NCBI GenBank assembly: GCA_034211275.1
Contig: JAXHTF010000013.1
Coordinates: 1 to 64,000 of the forward strand
Length of the DNA: 64,000 nucleotides
DNA from: Acidobacteriota bacterium
GTDB lineage: Bacteria > Acidobacteriota > Thermoanaerobaculia > Multivoradales > JAHZIX01
Reading direction: 5' to 3'
Positions within the stretch are counted from its first letter, which is position 1; every line of letters begins with the position of its first letter. The notes beneath the pieces were generated by a model. The model did no database searches, was not told the origin of the DNA, and worked only from the letters and a program-made list of their open reading frames with translations. The position numbers and the translations under genes are program-made. Positions 52,247-61,500 of this stretch are shown in pieces.

Positions 52247-54328
52247 TTACCAGATGTATTGGGACGCCAGATCGCGTTTCTCGCGGCCGGCGAGGAGGTG
52301 CATGACCCGCACCTTCTTGAGGGTCTGGGGCGAGAGGGTGGCGAGGGGGATGTGCACCAAGCGTTTGCTTTGGAGGGCGGCGTAGCGCTTCATGGCCTCG
52401 CTGGGAGGGCGGGCGGCGACGTGAGCGATGAGCTTCTCGTGGCTGTAGTCCACCGCAGCCATGATCAACACTTCCGCTTTCTCCCCCGCCCCGAAATAGT
52501 CCGGATCTTCCCACACGTCCCCCAGCGAACCCGGTGGATAAGTCATCACGAAGCCGCCGTAGGTGGCCCGGAGGATTCCTGGTCCCACCACCTGTTCCCC
52601 CGGGTCGGTGGAGTAGAAGGCCATGTCCGACTCCTGATCGTGCTCGCCGTGCCAGGTCATCAGATGCGGGTAGCGGTCCGCCTCCAGGTCGCGGTCGAAG
52701 ATCACCACCACCGCTCCCGCCGCCGCCGGAGTACGACCCTCGACCTTGACGTGGATCTCCCGCTGCTCCAGATGCCGCAGGGTCTCCCGCAGGTCGATGC
52801 CGTCCATCAGGCTGGTGGAGAAAGGCTCGGTGCGGCGGTTCTCGGCGGAGAGGATGGAGGCGGCTTTGTGCCGCAGGAAGCGACCGTAGTCTTCCACCAC
52901 CAGATCCTCCGGCGGGTAGGAGCAGATGCCGGTGCCGTAGAAGCCGGCGAGCCACTCGGAGGGGTCGTCGGGAGCTTCCCGCCGGCGCACCGGCACCCGC
53001 AACGGGCGCCGCTTGACCCGGAAGAAGCGCCGGCGGAAGCGCACCTTGCGGGTGCCCAGGTCGAGCATGTCGCCGTCGATGCGGGCGGTGGGAAGGTCGT
53101 CGGCGGAGTCCTGCCAGGGGTAGGTGCGGGCGGCGTCGAAGATCTCCCAGGCCAGGTTGTCGTCGGCCACCCCGCGGGCCGCCACCACCCACTCGTAGAG
53201 GCCGGGCACCAGCTGCCCCTGGATGCGGGCGTAGCGGCGGCTGAAGTCGAAGAAAGTGCGCCGCTGCCACGGTGCCAAGGCGTCCTGAGTTTGCTCGCGG
53301 TAGGAGGCCGCGGCCATCTGCCAGAGAGCGCCGGTGAGGCGCCGGCGGTCGATTCCCGAGACCTCGGAGGGATGCTCCGGCACCAGCGCCCGGCGGGCCT
53401 GGTGAGCGCAGTAGAGCGGCAGGGTCCGGCGCCGCTCCCGGGCCTCGTCGCTGCCCTCGCCGGTGATCAGGCGCAGGCCGTGGCGCCGGATGGAGACCCG
53501 GGGAGCGGCGGTGGCGGCGAGATCCGGCACCGGGGGGAGGTCGCCGCTACGCAGATGCTCGTAGGCGGCGTGGGCGAGGGGCGGATCCACCATCAGGGCG
53601 GTGAGGCTTTCCGGTGCCAGGTGTCGCAGCTCCACCGAGGAGCGCCGAGTACGGGCCAGAGGTTGGGCGTTGGGGCGTTGGAGCCGCGCTGCCAGAGCGT
53701 GGACGTGAGCCGCTCCCACCACCGCCACCACCGACTCACCATCGGCTGCTGCTTGTTGGATCGCCCAGGCCATGCCCGCTTCCCGCTGGGCGTCGGCGGT
53801 GCTGGCCGAGGTCAGGCTTCCAGCCGGGCTGTCAGCAGAACCTGCGAGGCCTCCGGCCAGTAGCTCGAGATAACGGGCGGGGCCCAGAGTCCAGAGGGAG
53901 TAGGGATCCGGTACCGCTTCGCGATGCTGCTCGCGGTAGCGTAAATCCGGGTCGATGAAGAGGGCTCGGCGGTGGTGCTCCAGGGCCCAGCGCAGGGCTT
54001 CGACGACGGGGTCCCCCGGGGTCACCACCCAGATCAGCGGCTCCTCACTGGTTTTCCCGTCGGGCTCCTCGGAGGTCACCGCGGTGATTTTGGGCAGCCG
54101 CTGGATGGCGCGCCGGGCCGCTGCCTCGAGAGTCGGGGGCAGTTCGACCGCCACGATCGAAGGCTGTACCGCTTCCAGCACTGCCCGCACCACCGGCGCC
54201 AGGTCGACCCGCTCGTGAACGATGGGCAGCAGGCGCACACCGGGGAGCGCCTCCGGTGCCCATTCGGCAGGGTCACCGAAGGGATGGGCCTGGGAGGGGG
54301 ACGGGGGAGCCGTTGAAGAGGGAGCCAT
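52247..54328 (-). CDS. TraB/DUF5682-like protein with large novel C-terminal region
   Basis: A 693-residue protein without signal peptide. The N-terminal part (residues about 28-250) has the two sequence blocks of the TraB / DUF5682 superfamily: RLLPIVHERVDLAPVVRAVL ... PSIVAVELPPTLE at the start, and REAGMAWAIQQAAADG ESVVAVVGAAHVHAL at residues about 185-212. Residues about 290-693 are not recognised; they include conserved-looking YPPEDLVVEDYGRFLRHKAASIL and GGFVMTYPPGSLGDVWEDPDYFGAGE motifs. The order MoxR, then this gene, fits known MoxR-DUF5682 gene pairs, but the usual VWA partner is not here. It starts 26 bases after the MoxR stop. Confidence 0.7.
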   Translation of the reverse strand: MAPSSTAPPSPSQAHPFGDPAEWAPEALPGVRLLPIVHERVDLAPVVRAVLEAVQPSIVAVELPPTLEAAARRAIQRLPKITAVTSEEPDGKTSEEPLIWVVTPGDPVVEALRWALEHHRRALFIDPDLRYREQHREAVPDPYSLWTLGPARYLELLAGGLAGSADSPAGSLTSASTADAQREAGMAWAIQQAAADGESVVAVVGAAHVHALAARLQRPNAQPLARTRRSSVELRHLAPESLTALMVDPPLAHAAYEHLRSGDLPPVPDLAATAAPRVSIRRHGLRLITGEGSDEARERRRTLPLYCAHQARRALVPEHPSEVSGIDRRRLTGALWQMAAASYREQTQDALAPWQRRTFFDFSRRYARIQGQLVPGLYEWVVAARGVADDNLAWEIFDAARTYPWQDSADDLPTARIDGDMLDLGTRKVRFRRRFFRVKRRPLRVPVRRREAPDDPSEWLAGFYGTGICSYPPEDLVVEDYGRFLRHKAASILSAENRRTEPFSTSLMDGIDLRETLRHLEQREIHVKVEGRTPAAAGAVVVIFDRDLEADRYPHLMTWHGEHDQESDMAFYSTDPGEQVVGPGILRATYGGFVMTYPPGSLGDVWEDPDYFGAGEKAEVLIMAAVDYSHEKLIAHVAARPPSEAMKRYAALQSKRLVHIPLATLSPQTLKKVRVMHLLAGREKRDLASQYIW

Positions 54329-54354
54329 GGCGGAGTCGTCTCGGTGCCGCCGGG

Positions 54355-55224
54355 TCAGGACAGGTCGAAGATCTCGCTCTCCTCGGGCCCCAGGGCCAGC
54401 TCCAGAGCCGAGCTCACCGCATCCTCAGGACTTTGAGAGCTGTCGCGGCGGAGGATCTTCATGGCGTAGCGGGCGACGTTGATTCCGTCGCGCACGGTGT
54501 AGCGTAGATCCGCGTCGTGGGCGGTGCGCAGGAAGGCGAGAACATAGTCGAGCACCTCGTCCTCGGCGAAGGGCACCTGGGACGCGAGGATCTCCCGCTC
54601 CTCGTCCTCCTCCGGGAAGTCGAGGAAAAGCTGGGGCATGAGCCGGGAGTGGATGTACTCCGGCACCTCGTAGGTGGAGGCGTCCTCGTTCATGGTGGTG
54701 ACGAAGCGGAACTCCGGGTGGGCCGAAATCTTGATCCCCGCCACCGCGCTCTCGACATATCGGCGGTGATCGAGGAGCGGGGCCAGGCTGGCCCAGGATT
54801 TCTCGCTCATGCGGTTGCCCTCGTCGAGCACCGCTACGCCGCCGTGGATCATGGCGCTCACCAGCGGCGAGGCCATATAGCGAATCCCGCCGCCGGGGGC
54901 CAGCACCGGCGCCACCAGCAGGTCTTCCGGCCGGGTGTCCATGGTCGCTTGGAGGATGTAGGTCGGCAGCTCCAGGCGCAACGCGGCGGCGCAGGCGAGG
55001 CTGGTTTTGCCCACCCCCGGCTTGCCCAGCAGCCGTGGGTTCAACGGGCGATCCTCGGGATCGATGCGCGCCCAGGAGGCGAGGAGCTGTTCGAGCACCG
55101 CGCCCTGCCCGACCCACGGCGGTGTTTCCGTCACCGGGGCCGCCAGGTGCAGTTCCACGCCGTCGACCTCGACGCGGCGAGGCAGGTCGTGCCCGCGGGG
55201 AGACGTGTCGTTGGGTTGGGTCAT
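54355..55224 (-). CDS. MoxR-type AAA ATPase
   Basis: A 289-residue AAA+ ATPase, first gene of the operon. Walker A is GKPGVGKTS (residues 67-75), Walker B is GGVAVLDEGNRM (Asp133, Glu134), and sensor-1-like FRFVTTMNED follows. MoxR-family ATPases act as chaperones that load metal or activate partner proteins with VWA or protease modules. ATG 55224 starts with GGAGAG just upstream; the longer frame is not family sequence. It is divergent from the ECF sigma factor across about 300 bases. Confidence 0.85.
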   Translation of the reverse strand: MTQPNDTSPRGHDLPRRVEVDGVELHLAAPVTETPPWVGQGAVLEQLLASWARIDPEDRPLNPRLLGKPGVGKTSLACAAALRLELPTYILQATMDTRPEDLLVAPVLAPGGGIRYMASPLVSAMIHGGVAVLDEGNRMSEKSWASLAPLLDHRRYVESAVAGIKISAHPEFRFVTTMNEDASTYEVPEYIHSRLMPQLFLDFPEEDEEREILASQVPFAEDEVLDYVLAFLRTAHDADLRYTVRDGINVARYAMKILRRDSSQSPEDAVSSALELALGPEESEIFDLS

Positions 55225-55522
55225 GGGCGCTCTCCAGAGGCTGGCGGCGGTGGTTCTTCGAATCCACCGAACGGCGGTCCGGCGGCGAGGCGAAGCTTCA
55301 TCCTGCCATCGCCGGCGGGGCATCGCAAGCTTGGTTGGCGTCCCGGTCCGCGTTTTGGAGAGTGGTTCCCGAATTCCTCGCGGTCAGCGCTCCCGATTCA
55401 GAAAAAGTCGTCCTCGGCCGGGAACTCTCCCGGAGGTGGAGCGTTTAGAGTGGTTGAAGGCGCCGGAAATCTGATCATTAGAAAATTCCATCAGCCGGCG
55501 CCCACTCTCGATTCGTCATCTC

Positions 55523-56293
55523 ATGAAGCCCGTGGACGCCAGCAAGCCCATGCATTCCAGAACGCCAATGAGCTCCAGTACCCAAGCCCTCGACCTCGCC
55601 GTCCTGGACACGTCGTCCGGCCTCTCCTCCGCCGAGCGTCGCATGCAAGAGGCGGGGACCGATGGCTTGTTGATGGAGCGTACCGCCGCCGGCGACCGTG
55701 GGGCCTTCGCTGAGCTGGTGGATCGCTACAAGGATCCGCTGGTGGGCTACCTGACCCGCTTGTCGGGCAGCCGGGACCGGGCGGAGGATCTGGCCCAGGA
55801 GACCTTCCTACGTCTTTACCAGGCGGCGGATAGCTACCGCCATCAGGGCCAGCTGAAGAGTTACCTCTACCGCATCGCTACAAACCTGCTGCGTTCCCAG
55901 CAACGGCGGGAGCGTCGCTGGCGTTGGCTGCAGCCGGTGCTGCGCCCGACTCTGGAGGTGACCGCGGACGATAGCCAGACGCGGCCCCAGGCGGGCGTGC
56001 TGGCGGAGGAAGCACAGCATGAGGTCGCCCGGGCTCTAGCTCGGCTGCCGCTCAACTTTCGCGCTCCGCTGGTGCTCTTCGAGCTCGAAGGCTGGTCCTA
56101 TCAGCGCATCGCCGAGCTGCTGGGATGCCAGGAGGGGACGGTGAAGTCCCGCATCCACCGGGGGCGGCGCAAGCTCAAGCAGGAGCTGACCCCGTATTGG
56201 CGAGAGTCCCGGGGAGTGCAGTCCCGGGGAGTCGGGGTAGAAGACGAGGATCCGAAGAACACGGCTTCCAGGAAGAAGGGAGGCGCACCATGA
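55523..56293 (+). CDS. ECF-type RNA polymerase sigma factor
   Basis: A 256-residue sigma-70 factor of the extracytoplasmic-function group. Region 2 (residues about 65-125) has FAELVDRYKDPLVGYLTRLSG, DRAEDLAQETFLRLYQAA and SYLYRIATNLL. Region 4 (about 175-225) has LPLNFRAPLVLFELEGWSYQRIAELLGCQEGTVKSRIHRGRRKLK. The N-terminus has an extra 50 Ser/Thr-rich residues, and starts at 55550 or 55568 are possible. The stop overlaps the next start by four bases (ATGA), the normal sigma/anti-sigma arrangement. Confidence 0.87.
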   Translation: MKPVDASKPMHSRTPMSSSTQALDLAVLDTSSGLSSAERRMQEAGTDGLLMERTAAGDRGAFAELVDRYKDPLVGYLTRLSGSRDRAEDLAQETFLRLYQAADSYRHQGQLKSYLYRIATNLLRSQQRRERRWRWLQPVLRPTLEVTADDSQTRPQAGVLAEEAQHEVARALARLPLNFRAPLVLFELEGWSYQRIAELLGCQEGTVKSRIHRGRRKLKQELTPYWRESRGVQSRGVGVEDEDPKNTASRKKGGAP

Positions 56294-56982
56294 ACGACCG
56301 AGAATTGCGTCAGGCTCTCTCCGAGCTGCCCCAAGAGCGCGCCGGGGAGGATTTCACCGCTCGGGTGCTGCAGCGCCTGGATTCGCTGGAAGCGCCGGAG
56401 TCCAAGTCATCTCCCGGCTGGTTCTCCAATCCTTGGGCGATGCCCGCGGCAGCGGCCCTGGGGACGGTGCTGGTGGTCGGCCTTCTGGTGGCCGTGCTCA
56501 GCGCCTGGCCGGGCGGCCTCTTCGACGATGGTGCCGACTCGATGGCCTCGGTTGGCGAAGAAGCCGCGGGGCCGAGGGATGCGGTGGCCGAGGGAGCGGC
56601 CGCCCAGATCCCGGATTCCCGAGCGGCCTTGCCGGTGGCGGTAGCGAATCCCGAGGTGGCCGAGGGGTCGGAGCCCAGGAACCCGGGGGAAGCCTCGTCA
56701 AGGTCTCTGCGGGCGCAGCAGCTGAGGGCGGAGCAGCGCCGGCTGGCCCAGGAGCTGGTGGAGCTGCGCCGCCAGATGAATCGGGAACCGGCGGTCTTGA
56801 TGGGCGGAGCGGGCGGCGAGCGGCTGCTGGTGCCGCTGGTGCCGGAAGGGCGTCGGGCGGGTGGCTTGCGGACCGAGGCGCCGGCACGGTTGGCCAGCTT
56901 CGATGGGAATTCGCCCTCTGCGGGCAGGGGCTATTCGAATCGGCCGGTGCGGGTGGTGCCCGCCTCGGTGACGACGTTCTAA
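56290..56982 (+). CDS. Putative anti-sigma factor, single-pass membrane protein
   Basis: A 230-residue protein. A short cytoplasmic part (NDRELRQALSELPQERAGEDFTARVLQRL, residues 1-45) precedes one transmembrane helix (AMPAAAALGTVLVVGLLVAVLSAW, about 50-76) and an extracytoplasmic low-complexity, Pro/Ala-rich tail with a coiled-coil (AQQLRAEQRRLAQELVELRRQMNRE). The position behind the ECF gene, with ATGA overlap, and the single-pass topology point to an anti-sigma factor. The usual zinc-binding motif HxxxCxxC is absent, so it is of another class. Confidence 0.72.
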   Translation: MNDRELRQALSELPQERAGEDFTARVLQRLDSLEAPESKSSPGWFSNPWAMPAAAALGTVLVVGLLVAVLSAWPGGLFDDGADSMASVGEEAAGPRDAVAEGAAAQIPDSRAALPVAVANPEVAEGSEPRNPGEASSRSLRAQQLRAEQRRLAQELVELRRQMNREPAVLMGGAGGERLLVPLVPEGRRAGGLRTEAPARLASFDGNSPSAGRGYSNRPVRVVPASVTTF

Positions 56983-57080
56983 CAGAAGACTCTCGACCTT
57001 TGATTTCGGAGCTATTGCGACATTCCACGGTCTCCCGTCGGCGGGAGGCATAGGACAACACTCTCTGTAGGAGACGGATA

Positions 57081-57989
57081 ATGACCTCGAAGCGACCCAT
57101 TCATCGGCCCGTTCATCGACCTGTTCAGCGATCCTTAGCCTCGTACCGGCTGCTCTCCGGCTTCCTCGCTTTGGCCTTCGCCCTGGGGCTGCTGCTGGGG
57201 CCCGCGGCCTCCGCCGGGGCGGCGGACCATGACTCCGAGCACGACCAGGCCGGTGACCACGAAGACCACCGCATGGTCTACGCCTACAAAATCGCCGGTC
57301 TCAGCGGCGGCTTCCTGGGGATTCAGCCCATCGACCTGACGCCGGAGCTGCGGCGCCACTACGGCGTGTCGGAAGACGCCGGCGTGCTGGTGGGCAAGGT
57401 GGTGCCGGACAGCCCCGCCTTCGCCGCCGGCCTGCAGGTGGGAGACATCGTGACCTCCGTCGGTGGCGAGGTGGTGGACAGCCCCGGTGACGTGCGGCGC
57501 CTGCTGGGCGACCACGAGGCCGGCGACACCGTGACTGTGCAGGTCTGGCGTAACGGCTCGCCGCTGGATCTCACCGCCACCCTCACCGAGCGCGAAGGGC
57601 TGGACATCGGCCCCCATGTCTTCGACTTCAAGGGGCTCGAATCTCTGGAGGGTTTGGAGGGCTTCGAAGGCCTGGAGGGATTGGAGGCTCTGAAAGCCCT
57701 CGAGGGCCTGGAGGATCTGGAAGGGCTCAAGGTGATGCCCCGAATCCACCTCGAGGACTTCGATCCCGGTGACTTCGATTTCGACTTCCACGCCGAAGGC
57801 TTCGACCCCGAGGCGATGGAGGAGCTGGAGGAGCGGCTTCAGGAGCTCTTCAACAGCGACGAGTGGCATGCCACGGTGCGCGGATTCGAAGAGCACCAGG
57901 GAGATCTCCAGCAGCGTCTGCAGGAGCTCGAGGAGCGCCTCCACGAGCTCGAAGGCGAGCTGGAGGAGCTGGGGGACGAGCCCCGCTGA
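57081..57989 (+). CDS. Exported PDZ protein with Leu-Glu-Gly repeat segment
   Basis: A 302-residue protein. The signal segment is LLSGFLALAFALGLLLGPAASAGA (residues about 24-47). A PDZ domain covers about 75-170 (GFLGIQPIDLTPELRRHYGV ... GVLVGKVVPDSPAFAAGLQVGDIVTSVGGEVV). Residues about 187-220 are a run of short LE(G/A/D)-type units (LEGLEGFEGLEGLEAL), then an acidic DFDPGDFDFDF region, and the C-terminus is a coiled coil (LQQRLQELEERLHELEGELEEL). GTAGGAGACG precedes ATG 57081. It is third in the sigma operon and likely an adaptor in its signalling. Confidence 0.8.
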   Translation: MTSKRPIHRPVHRPVQRSLASYRLLSGFLALAFALGLLLGPAASAGAADHDSEHDQAGDHEDHRMVYAYKIAGLSGGFLGIQPIDLTPELRRHYGVSEDAGVLVGKVVPDSPAFAAGLQVGDIVTSVGGEVVDSPGDVRRLLGDHEAGDTVTVQVWRNGSPLDLTATLTEREGLDIGPHVFDFKGLESLEGLEGFEGLEGLEALKALEGLEDLEGLKVMPRIHLEDFDPGDFDFDFHAEGFDPEAMEELEERLQELFNSDEWHATVRGFEEHQGDLQQRLQELEERLHELEGELEELGDEPR

Positions 57990-58082
57990 TTGCTTTATCC
58001 CGTTGCCGGCGGACTCAGCTCTCGAGCTCGCGTCGGTGCCGCATGGCACGCTGCGAAACCGGAACCATACGGCGAAAGTTTT

Positions 58083-58114
58083 CCATCGCCCCGGGGTTGA
58101 TCCCGGGGCGATGG
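58083..58114 (+). terminator. 13-bp GC-rich hairpin, possible terminator
   Basis: CCATCGCCCCGGG (58083-58095) and CCCGGGGCGATGG (58102-58114) form a perfect 13-bp stem with a six-base loop, followed by TGGTTTCT. The T-tract is weak, so termination is uncertain. Confidence 0.5.
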
Positions 58115-58305
58115 TGGTTTCTAGGAACCGGTGCAGGCAGTAGGCAATGACTACGGCCTGACCGCCTCCGCCCGGGGATCCAATCCCCGGGCTACTCAGT
58201 TACCGCCAGCTCCGCTGGCTCCGGAGGGGAGGCGTGGCGGAGCAAGTTCAGGGAGCCGGATTCATCCGGCGGTGCCCTGGGTAGCCCTGGGATTTTATCC
58301 CGGGG
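58083..58305. repeat. Cluster of three CCCGGG-type palindromes (REP-like)
   Basis: Three hairpins carry variants of CCCGGG next to AT: 58083-58114; CCCGGGGAT-CCA-ATCCCCGGG (58171-58191); and CCCTGGGAT-TTT-ATCCCGGGG (58285-58305). A fourth hairpin without that core, GCCAGC-TCC-GCTGGC, is at 58205-58219. Confidence 0.55.
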
Positions 58306-58530
58306 CGAGGGCGGGGGCCCTTGAGGCTGCCTTCCCGCATCTCAGCTCCCGCCAGACCCTTGTCAGCCTCCCCTGCGCGGGAATGACGAGGGACCGGATC
58401 TGGTGGCTTGGAAGTGTCGCCGGTGCCGCTTAGGCATGCCATGGGCAGGCTGACAGCGTGGACGCGGCCCGGCGGGCTGTGGTAGGAAACTACTTCGTTT
58501 CTCCTATCATTTGCCGAAGGGACCGAGCCG

Positions 58531-61500
58531 CTGAGAGACTTCGAGGGGACCGAACGCTTCAAGGTCCAGCGCAAGCTGGGATCCGGTGCCGCCGGTGCGG
58601 TGTACGAGGTCTACGACCGGGAGCGGCAGGGGATCGTCGCCCTCAAGACTTTGCGCCAGGTCGATCCCGCCGCTCTCTATCGGTTCAAGAAAGAGTTTCG
58701 CGCCCTCGCGGACGTCAGCCATCCCAATCTGGTGCAGCTGTACGAGCTGCTCAACGACGGCGAACGCTGGTTCTTCACCATGGAGCTGGTGAAGGGGCGC
58801 ACCTGGAGTGAATTCCTCTTCGGTACCGAGCCGCCTCGCCACGGAAGCACCGAAGACCGCACGCCGACGCTGATCCATCTGGATCCGGAGGAGGAGCTCG
58901 AAGACGACCCCGAGCCGCCGCCGGAGCTTTCCGAGCTCCCCACCACCCCGGAGCGTCTGCGCCGAGCCCTGCGTCAGCTGGTGCGCGGGCTGGTGGCGCT
59001 GCACGGGGCCGGCAAGCTGCATTGTGACCTCAAGCCTTCCAACGTCTTGATGCGCCGGGACGGCCGGTTGGTGTTGGTGGATCTGGGATTGGTGCGGGAT
59101 CTGATGGCCCAGCGCATCTACGAGAGCCTCGAGGACGACATCGTCGGCACTCCCGCCTACATGTCGCCGGAGCAGGCGGCGGGGTTGCGAGTCACCGAAG
59201 CCAGCGATTGGTACAGCGTCGGCGTGATGCTCTACGAGGCTCTCACCGGCCGGCTGCCCTTCACCGGCACGGTGATGAAGATCCTCACCGACAAACAGAA
59301 GGTGGATCCGACCGCTCCGGCGGCTCTTCTGCCGGACGTGCCGGAGGAGTTGAGCGCGCTGTGCATGGACCTCCTGCAGCGGGAGCCGTCCCAGCGACCC
59401 AAGGGGCCGGAGATTCTGGAGCGGCTAGGGGAAGGTCCCGACGAGCCCGATCCGGTGCCGCTGGGCTCGTCCGCTGCCGCCGCTCCCTTCATCGGTCGCC
59501 AGCGCCACCTCGAGGTCCTCGAGCAGGCCTTCCAGGACTCCCGCCGGGGGCGCACCGTCGCCCTCTTCGTCCACGGCACCTCGGGCATGGGCAAGAGCGC
59601 GTTGGTGCATCGCTTCCTGGAGGATCTGCACCTGCGGGAAGAGGACGCGGTGGTGCTGGCGGGGCGCTGTTTTCAGCGCGAGTCCATGCCCTTCAAAGCC
59701 TTCGACTCCATGATCGACACCCTCAGCCGCTACCTGCGCCGGCTGCCGCGCCACGAGGCGGCGGTGCTCCTGCCCTACAACGTGCTGGCCCTGGCGCGGC
59801 TCTTTCCGGTGTTGCTCCGGGTCAAGGCGGTGGCGGAGGCCAAGCGCCGGGTGCTGGAGATTCCCGACTCCGGGGAGCTGCGGCGGCGGGCCTTCTCGGC
59901 CCTGCGGGAGCTCTTCCTGCGCCTCTCCGACCGTCACCCGCTGGTGCTCTTCATCGACGATCTGCAGTGGGGAGATGTGGATAGCGCGGCGCTGCTCCAA
60001 GAGCTGCTGCGGCCACCGGATCCGCCGCCGCTGTTGCTCATCGCCTGCTTCCGCAGCGAGGAGGTGCTCACCAGCCCGCTGCTGCGCACCTTCTTCTCCA
60101 CCGAGCTCACTCGCGCCGCCACCGAGGTGCGGGAGCTGGCGGTGAAGGAGCTGGAGCCGGAGGAGAGCGTCACCCTCGCCCGCCGGCTCCTGGGGGAGAG
60201 CTCCGACACCGCGGTGCCCGGAGCCCAAACCCTCGCCGCCACCATCGCCCGGGAGGCCGGCGGCAACCCCTTCTTCATCGACGCCCTGGTGCGCTACGCC
60301 CAGGCGGTGGTGGCGCGGGGCAAGAGCGGGGCCTCTCCGGAGGCGGAAGAGCCGCGCAAGGTCGGCAAAGCGACGGTGGAGCGGGCGGTGGGCGAGGCGA
60401 CGGTGGAGCGGGCGGTCTTGGCGCGCCTCGAACGGCTGCCGCCGGAGGCCCGCCGGCTGCTGGGGGTGCTGGCGGTGGCGGGCCGCCCCCTGCGGCTGAG
60501 GGTTGCTGCTGCCGCGGCCGTGATCGAGGAGGAGCTACAGTCGGCGCTGGCGGCGCTGCGGGCACTGCAGCTGGTGCGCATGCGGGGAGCTCGGGACTCC
60601 GAGGAGATCGAGCCTTACCACGACCGCATCCGCCAGGTGGTTCTGGACTCCATGTCGCCGGAGCGCTCCACCGCCTATCACCGCAGCCTGGCCCGCACCC
60701 TCCAGGCTTCCGGCACCGGGGATCCGGAAACCCTGGCCCGGCACTTCCGCGAGGCTGGCGACTACAGCGCCGCGGCTCATTATGCGGCCCAGGCGGCGGA
60801 CCGCGCCGTCGAGGCGTTGGCCTTCGACCGCGCTGCCCGGTTGTATCGCGAGGCGGTGGATTTGAACACCGACCGCCAGCGGCTGCCGGAGCTCAAGGAA
60901 TGCCTCGCGGACGCCCTGGCCAACGCCGGTCGCGGCGCCGAGGCGGCGCAGATCTACCTCGCCGCCGCCGACGACGCGCCGGAGTCCCGAGCCCTGGAGC
61001 TGCGGCGCCGGGCGGCGGAGCAATTCCTCATCAGCGGTCGCATCGACAAGGGCTTGGCGACGGTGCGCCACGTGCTGCGCAACGTCGGCATCGAGCTGCC
61101 GGCGACGCCGGCCCGGGCCAAGACCTCGCTGCTGCTACGCCGTTTGCGCCTGCGGTTGCGGGGGCTGCGCTACCGCCCGCGACTGGCGGAGGAGATCCCC
61201 GTCAGCCTGGCGTTGCGCATCGACACCTGCTGGGCGGTGTCGGTGGGATTGGGCCTGGTGGACCCCATCCGCGGCATGGACTTCGGCACCCGCGCTCTGC
61301 TGCTGGCGCTGGACTCCGGCGACCTCTACCGCATTGCCCGGTCCTTGGCCATCGAGGTCGGCTATTGCGCTACCGGCGGCAGCCGGCGGCGGCGGCGCAC
61401 CGAGTACCTGGTGCGCACCTCCATGCGCCTGTCGCAGGAGGTCCAGCGCCCTCACGCTCTTGCTCTCTCCACCCTCACCGCCGGCGTCGCCGCCTACCTG

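Larger units (their letters stand above)
57990..58530. other. Intergenic region rich in palindromes
   Basis: About 540 bases between the PDZ gene and the kinase gene. It contains three related hairpins and no gene. The part 58340-58400 includes CTGCGCGGGAATGACGAGGG, reminiscent of proteobacterial REP sequences. The region 58483-58530 leads into the kinase gene. Confidence 0.5.

Noticed and set aside
52064-53863. 599-codon plus-strand frame opposite the TraB/DUF5682-like gene
   Set aside because: The minus-strand gene is operonic with MoxR and contains superfamily motifs; the plus translation has none.
57636-57735. Leu-Glu-Gly run as a true leucine-rich repeat domain
   Set aside because: The spacing is three residues and lacks the LxxLxLxxN pattern; it is a low-complexity helical or flexible segment.
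58083-58305. CRISPR array
   Set aside because: The palindromes differ in sequence and spacing is irregular; no direct repeats of 25-40 bases with unique spacers.
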